DNA from: Lachnospiraceae bacterium
GTDB taxonomy: Bacteria > Bacillota > Clostridia > Lachnospirales > Lachnospiraceae
Reading direction: 5' to 3'
DNA: 5,618 bases
Assembly (NCBI GenBank): GCA_029068665.1
Contig: JAIECC010000213.1
Coordinates: 1-5,618 of the forward strand
The notes under the pieces are model-generated. The model did no database searches. It was not told the origin of the DNA and saw only the letters and a list, made by a program, of their open reading frames with translations. A program made the translations under genes and the position numbers. Below, one piece after another: positions 5,592-5,618 of this stretch. Position 1 is the stretch's first letter. The number at the start of each line of letters is the position of its first letter.

Positions 5592-5618
5592 ATGAATCAG
5601 GTGATGCCCCGGTCAGGC
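5592..5618 (+). promoter_or_regulatory. Possible 5' edge of a second cobalamin riboswitch (cut by window end)
   Basis: GAATCAGGTGATGC (5594-5607) resembles the start of the upstream riboswitch, GAACAGAGGCGATGC (413-427), and carries the conserved AGGTG of the 5' end of cobalamin aptamers. It begins 15 bases after the stop codon of the surface-protein gene. There is no terminator after that gene in the window. The rest of any aptamer lies outside, so this is only a partial match over a short stretch. Confidence 0.4.

Overview
The window looks like chromosomal DNA from a low-to-moderate G+C Gram-positive anaerobe, most likely a gut Clostridia member of Lachnospiraceae type. The grounds are strong AGGAGG-type ribosome binding sites, a very large surface protein with InlB-type B-repeats and a C-terminal sortase signal (PNTGD, hydrophobic segment, basic tail), and a Firmicutes-style holin-like small toxin. 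The taxon is inferred from style, not from a marker gene.

Layout. Positions 1-290 hold a compact module that reads as a type I toxin-antitoxin locus. It has a promoter, a leader hairpin that buries the Shine-Dalgarno sequence, and a 32-residue membrane peptide (78-176). A terminator that works on both strands (168-210) follows, and an opposing promoter (261-289) should drive a short antisense RNA over the 3' end of the toxin mRNA. From about 290 to 354 there is only a short palindrome (301-315). A probable promoter (355-383) then leads into a cobalamin (B12) riboswitch aptamer (about 413-616) and a rho-independent terminator (643-692), which together look like a transcriptional OFF switch. 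The stretch 693-818 is leader with nothing recognisable until the ribosome binding site at 806-811.

Positions 819-5579 encode one secreted, wall-anchored protein of 1586 residues. In order it has a signal peptide, a beta-sandwich-like domain, six B-repeats, three Ig-like (atrophied bacterial Ig type) segments, a DUF4430 / transcobalamin C-terminal-like domain, an alpha/alpha-barrel domain like that of intrinsic factor and transcobalamin, and a sortase signal. The last 39 bases lie after the stop codon and contain what may be the 5' edge of a second cobalamin riboswitch.

How it fits together. The most interesting reading is that the long repeat region is a stalk. It would hold at the cell surface a bacterial counterpart of the animal B12 carriers intrinsic factor and transcobalamin, made only when cobalamin is scarce because of the riboswitch. 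The beta and alpha modules are present in the reverse order to the animal proteins. The riboswitch and the two carrier-like domains are independent lines of evidence that point to the same ligand. Corrinoid binding itself is an inference from sequence and is not shown here.
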